Source: Odoribacteraceae bacterium (lineage in GTDB: Bacteria; Bacteroidota; Bacteroidia; Bacteroidales; Marinifilaceae). Taken from it: 16,075 nucleotides of DNA. The stretch covers positions 1-16,075 of the forward strand of contig JAITJA010000129.1 of assembly GCA_031279175.1 (NCBI GenBank). Direction: 5' to 3'. Position 1 is the first letter of the stretch. Every line of letters begins with the position of its first letter. The notes below the pieces were generated by a model. That model was not told where the DNA came from. It did not search any database and saw only the letters and a list, made by a program, of their open reading frames with translations. The position numbers were made by a program, and so were the translations under genes. Shown here one piece after another: positions 13,659-16,075 of this stretch.

Positions 13659-14476
13659 GCCGCGAGCAATGCCTCCATCTCCCGTTGCAGTGCCCTGGCC
13701 TCCTGCATGGCCCCCCGGGCGAAATGCTCGGTCGAGTCGGCGAAGATAATCCCGCGCGACGAGTTCACGAGCAACCCGCAGTGATCGTTCATCCCGTGCC
13801 GCGCGACCTCCTCCAGGCATCCTCCCTGCGCTCCCACGCCGGGCACCAGCAAGAAATGATCGGGAACGATCGCGCGAATACCGGACAGCATCCCCGCCTT
13901 CGTCGCCCCGACGACATACATCATGTCGCGCGCGTCGCCCCATCGCGACGAGACCCTCAGCACCCGCTCGTACAACTTCTCGCCCCCCTCCTCCATGAAC
14001 TGGAAATCGAACGCCCCCTTGTTAGAGGTCAGCGCCAGGAGGATTACCCACTTCCCGGCGCGACGGGTAAACGGCGTCACCGAATCTTCCCCCATGTACG
14101 GGGCCACCGTGATCGCGTCGAACGCCATGTTATCCAGGAACGCGCGCGCGTACATCCCGGCAGTATTCCCGATATCCCCTCGTTTCGCGTCGGCGATCAC
14201 GAACGCGCCCGGGTAATTCTCCTTGATATACTCCACCGTTCGCTCCATCGACCGCCAGCCCGCCGCGCCGCGGCACTCGTAGAACGCCGCGTTCAACTTG
14301 TAGGCGACGGCAAACGGCGCGGTGCTCTCGACGATGGCCCGGTTAAAGGTAAACACCGGGTCTTCCTCACCCAGCAAACACCGGGGCAACTTCTCCTCGT
14401 CCGCGTCCAGGCCCACGCACAGGAACGACCGTTTCTGCCTGATTTGCTCTTCCAGTTCCGCGTAATTCATGATCAT
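13643..14476 (-). CDS. pyrF: Orotidine 5'-phosphate decarboxylase (type 2)
   Basis: 277 residues of the longer, type 2 PyrF form. It has RSFLCVGLDADEEKLP (16-31), AVAYKLNAAFYE (57-68) and the catalytic ADAKRGDIGNTA (95-106) with Lys98 between two aspartates. Later come ALTSNKG and LLVPGVGAQGG, which form the phosphate-binding end of the barrel. It converts orotidine monophosphate to UMP, the last step of pyrimidine synthesis. The start could be ATG 14476 or ATG 14470 (MNYAELEE). The gene lies 17 bp after prfA on the same strand, and this prfA-pyrF pair is common in Bacteroidales. No terminator separates it from pdxK. Confidence 0.95.
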   Translation of the reverse strand: MIMNYAELEEQIRQKRSFLCVGLDADEEKLPRCLLGEEDPVFTFNRAIVESTAPFAVAYKLNAAFYECRGAAGWRSMERTVEYIKENYPGAFVIADAKRGDIGNTAGMYARAFLDNMAFDAITVAPYMGEDSVTPFTRRAGKWVILLALTSNKGAFDFQFMEEGGEKLYERVLRVSSRWGDARDMMYVVGATKAGMLSGIRAIVPDHFLLVPGVGAQGGCLEEVARHGMNDHCGLLVNSSRGIIFADSTEHFARGAMQEARALQREMEALLAAYPFA

Positions 14477-14493
14477 TACAAGTTATAGTTATT

Positions 14494-15579
14494 TTAAAAA
14501 CCGCTTTCTTTCATCCGCTCCATGTTCTCCTCGATCTGCAACTTCTCGATAATCTCGTCGATATTCCCGTCCATGATCACGGGGAGATTATAAAGAGTGA
14601 GATTAATACGGTGGTCGGTGACCCGTCCTTGCGGGTAATTATACGTGCGAATCTTGGCGGAGCGGTCGCCGGTCGAGACCATTGTTCTTCGTCTCGAGGC
14701 GATATCATCCAGGTACTTCTGTCGTTCGATGGCATAGATGCGCGAGCGCAACTCGGTCATGGCCCTGGCGAGATTCTTGATTTGCGACTTCTCGTCCTGG
14801 CACGTCACCACGATCCCCGTCGGCACGTGTGTCAGCCGGATTGCCGAGTAGGTCGTGTTCACGGACTGCCCGCCCGGCCCTGAAGAGCAATACGTGTCCT
14901 TCCGGATATCCGCCGGGTTCAGCTCCACGTCCACCTCCTCGGCCTCGGGGAGCACGGCCACCGTTGCCGCGGAGGTATGCACGCGACCTTGCGTCTCCGT
15001 GGCGGGAACGCGCTGCACGCGGTGCACCCCCGACTCGTACTTCATCACGCCGTAGACGCCGTTCCCGGAGATATTTGCAACGATCTCCTTGAACCCGCCG
15101 GCGGTTCCCTCGCTCGCGTTCGTCACCTCCATCTTCCAGTGTCTTGCCTCGGCGAACCGGGCATACATGCGGAAAAGATCCCCGGCGAAGATACACGCCT
15201 CGTCGCCCCCCGTGCCGGAGCGGATCTCCAGGATCGCGTTCTTATCGTCCTCCGGGTCTGCCGGCACGAGCAACAGCTTGATACTCGTCTCCCACGCCGG
15301 GATCTTCGCTTTCAACTCCTCGATCTCCGCCGAGGCCATCTCCCGCAGCTCCCGGTCTTCCTCGCGCTCGAGAATCCACGCGGCCTCCTCGAGAGCCTTC
15401 ACCCCCTTCTCCAGCGCGTTACCTGCCTCCACGATCTGCTCCAGCTCGCGATACTCCTTGTTCAGCTTCACGAACCGGGGCATGTCGCGGATCACCCCGG
15501 GGTCAGTGATCAACTGCCCGATCTCGCGAAAGCGCACGCGGAACGGCCCTAACTTCTCTAACAATGTATTGTCACTCAT
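14494..15579 (-). CDS. prfA: Peptide chain release factor 1
   Basis: 361 residues, normal for RF1. The central part has SGTGGDEACIFAGDLFRMY (121-139). The stop-codon recognition motif is P-A-T (192-194) in HRVQRVPATETQGRVHTS. The catalytic GGQ is at 236-238 in SSGPGGQSVNTT, where its glutamine is normally methylated by PrmC. The coiled N-terminal domain 1 (40-100) is present. RF1 reads UAA and UAG and releases the finished protein. The start ATG 15579 (MSDNTLLEKL) is the expected one. It is the first gene of a prfA-pyrF operon. Confidence 0.97.
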   Translation of the reverse strand: MSDNTLLEKLGPFRVRFREIGQLITDPGVIRDMPRFVKLNKEYRELEQIVEAGNALEKGVKALEEAAWILEREEDRELREMASAEIEELKAKIPAWETSIKLLLVPADPEDDKNAILEIRSGTGGDEACIFAGDLFRMYARFAEARHWKMEVTNASEGTAGGFKEIVANISGNGVYGVMKYESGVHRVQRVPATETQGRVHTSAATVAVLPEAEEVDVELNPADIRKDTYCSSGPGGQSVNTTYSAIRLTHVPTGIVVTCQDEKSQIKNLARAMTELRSRIYAIERQKYLDDIASRRRTMVSTGDRSAKIRTYNYPQGRVTDHRINLTLYNLPVIMDGNIDEIIEKLQIEENMERMKESGF

Positions 15580-15599
15580 GTTCTATCATTTAACGCCCG

Positions 15600-15607
15600 C
15601 GAAGGTA
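15600..15607 (-). promoter_or_regulatory. -7 element of the prfA-pyrF operon
   Basis: TACCTTCG on the minus strand, about 21 bases before the prfA ATG. It directly follows the T run of the upstream osmC terminator. The -33 region would fall inside the terminator stem, where no TTTG is seen. Confidence 0.45.
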
Positions 15608-15610
15608 GCA

Positions 15611-15635
15611 AAAAAAAGATGGCCCGCGGGCCATC
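15611..15635 (-). terminator. Intrinsic terminator of the OsmC-family gene
   Basis: On the minus strand gatggcccgcgggccatc (15618-15635) is a perfect palindrome followed by seven T (15611-15617). The gene's stop codon (15634-15636) overlaps the stem, so termination follows directly after translation ends. Confidence 0.85.
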
Positions 15636-16041
15636 AATCCTTCCAGAGAAAGGTGAAATGCTGTATCACCTCCTTGTCCAGCGTCAGGTGCACGGGGCAC
15701 GAGCGCGCCATGCGCTCCAGGATCAGCTTCTCCTTCCCGGGGAAAAACCGGTCGGGCATGTGGAACACCACGTCGATCTCACCGATACGCCTCGGGCCGC
15801 TGGTCGTCATGTGTTTCCTTACCTCGATCTCCGTCCCGGAAAGATCAATCCCGTGATCGCGGGCATAAATCCCCATGATCGTCATCACGCAAGCCGCGAG
15901 CGACGTCGCGCACAAATCCGTTGGCGAGAAACCCTCGCCTTTTCCCCGGTTATCGACGGGGGCGTCCGTCGTGATTTTCGCCCCGCTTGGCTCGTGCGCG
16001 CACTCCACGCGCAGGTCGCCGACATACTTCATTTTAATCAT
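15634..16041 (-). CDS. OsmC/YhfA-family protein
   Basis: 135 residues from ATG 16041 (MIKMKYVGDLRVECAHEPSG). ITTDAPVDNRGKGEGFSPTDLCATSLAAC (23-51) and ARSCPVHLTL (112-121) hold the two conserved cysteines, Cys51 and Cys115, of the OsmC fold. The remaining pattern (MGIYARDHGIDLSGTEIEV, RRIGEIDVVFHM) is normal. OsmC and Ohr proteins reduce organic hydroperoxides, but this short YhfA-like branch has less certain activity. The frame is open for 11 further codons to the window edge, yet the relatives start at MIKMKY. It is probably a single-gene unit, with its own promoter before it and terminator after it. Confidence 0.88.
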   Translation of the reverse strand: MIKMKYVGDLRVECAHEPSGAKITTDAPVDNRGKGEGFSPTDLCATSLAACVMTIMGIYARDHGIDLSGTEIEVRKHMTTSGPRRIGEIDVVFHMPDRFFPGKEKLILERMARSCPVHLTLDKEVIQHFTFLWKD

Positions 16042-16047
16042 AGTCGT

Positions 16048-16075
16048 CAATGTTATCTTGGTTTTTCCCCTCAAA
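16048..16075 (-). promoter_or_regulatory. Possible promoter of the OsmC-family gene
   Basis: On the minus strand TAACATTG (16048-16055) matches TAnnTTTG at seven of eight positions, and TTTG (16072-16075) lies 16 bp upstream at the very edge of the window. The spacing is shorter than usual. Confidence 0.3.

Overview
The window looks like chromosomal core DNA from a member of the Bacteroidota, most likely order Bacteroidales, and rather GC-rich for that group. Three things point there. The promoters fit the phylum-specific form (TTTG, about 19 bp, then TAnnTTTG) in front of at least four genes. Start codons lack clear Shine-Dalgarno sequences. Several families are largely confined to the phylum (DUF3822, DUF4251, a NigD-like lipoprotein, and an EF-G2 with an altered GTPase centre). 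I see no insertion sequence, phage, CRISPR array or obvious foreign island.

Layout, left to right. Positions 1-725 hold no convincing gene. A minus-strand promoter at 30-61 fires out of the left edge, and an 81-bp tandem repeat with an internal hairpin lies at 301-473, ahead of a promoter and tRNA-Lys(TTT). Next come a membrane zinc peptidase of the YugP type (minus) and, divergently, the EF-G paralog EF-G2 (1800-3956). Then follow rsmE, a double palindrome between convergent genes, a small RecD-like superfamily 1 helicase (minus), and the divergent pair DUF3822-rsmD, which overlap by 13 bp. A NigD-like lipoprotein and a tRNA-Tyr/tRNA-Gly pair with strong promoter and terminator signals come next. 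After them is an MFS exporter with a 5' leader that contains two tiny overlapping reading frames.

The right third holds a secreted DUF4251 protein, an AMP-binding acyl-CoA ligase followed 5 bp later by a pyridoxamine kinase, and on the opposite strand prfA-pyrF preceded by an OsmC-family gene. pdxK and pyrF converge and overlap by 16 bp.

Functionally the window is rich in translation genes: three tRNAs, release factor 1, EF-G2 and two 16S rRNA methyltransferases (RsmE and RsmD). The rest are housekeeping metabolism (pyrF, pdxK, acyl-CoA ligase), envelope proteins and stress functions. The most notable gene is EF-G2, whose switch II histidine is alanine. This matches the Bacteroides EF-G paralog reported to translocate ribosomes without GTP hydrolysis. 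The least explained items are the 81-bp repeat, the double palindrome at 4751-4792 and the MFS leader with its small reading frames.
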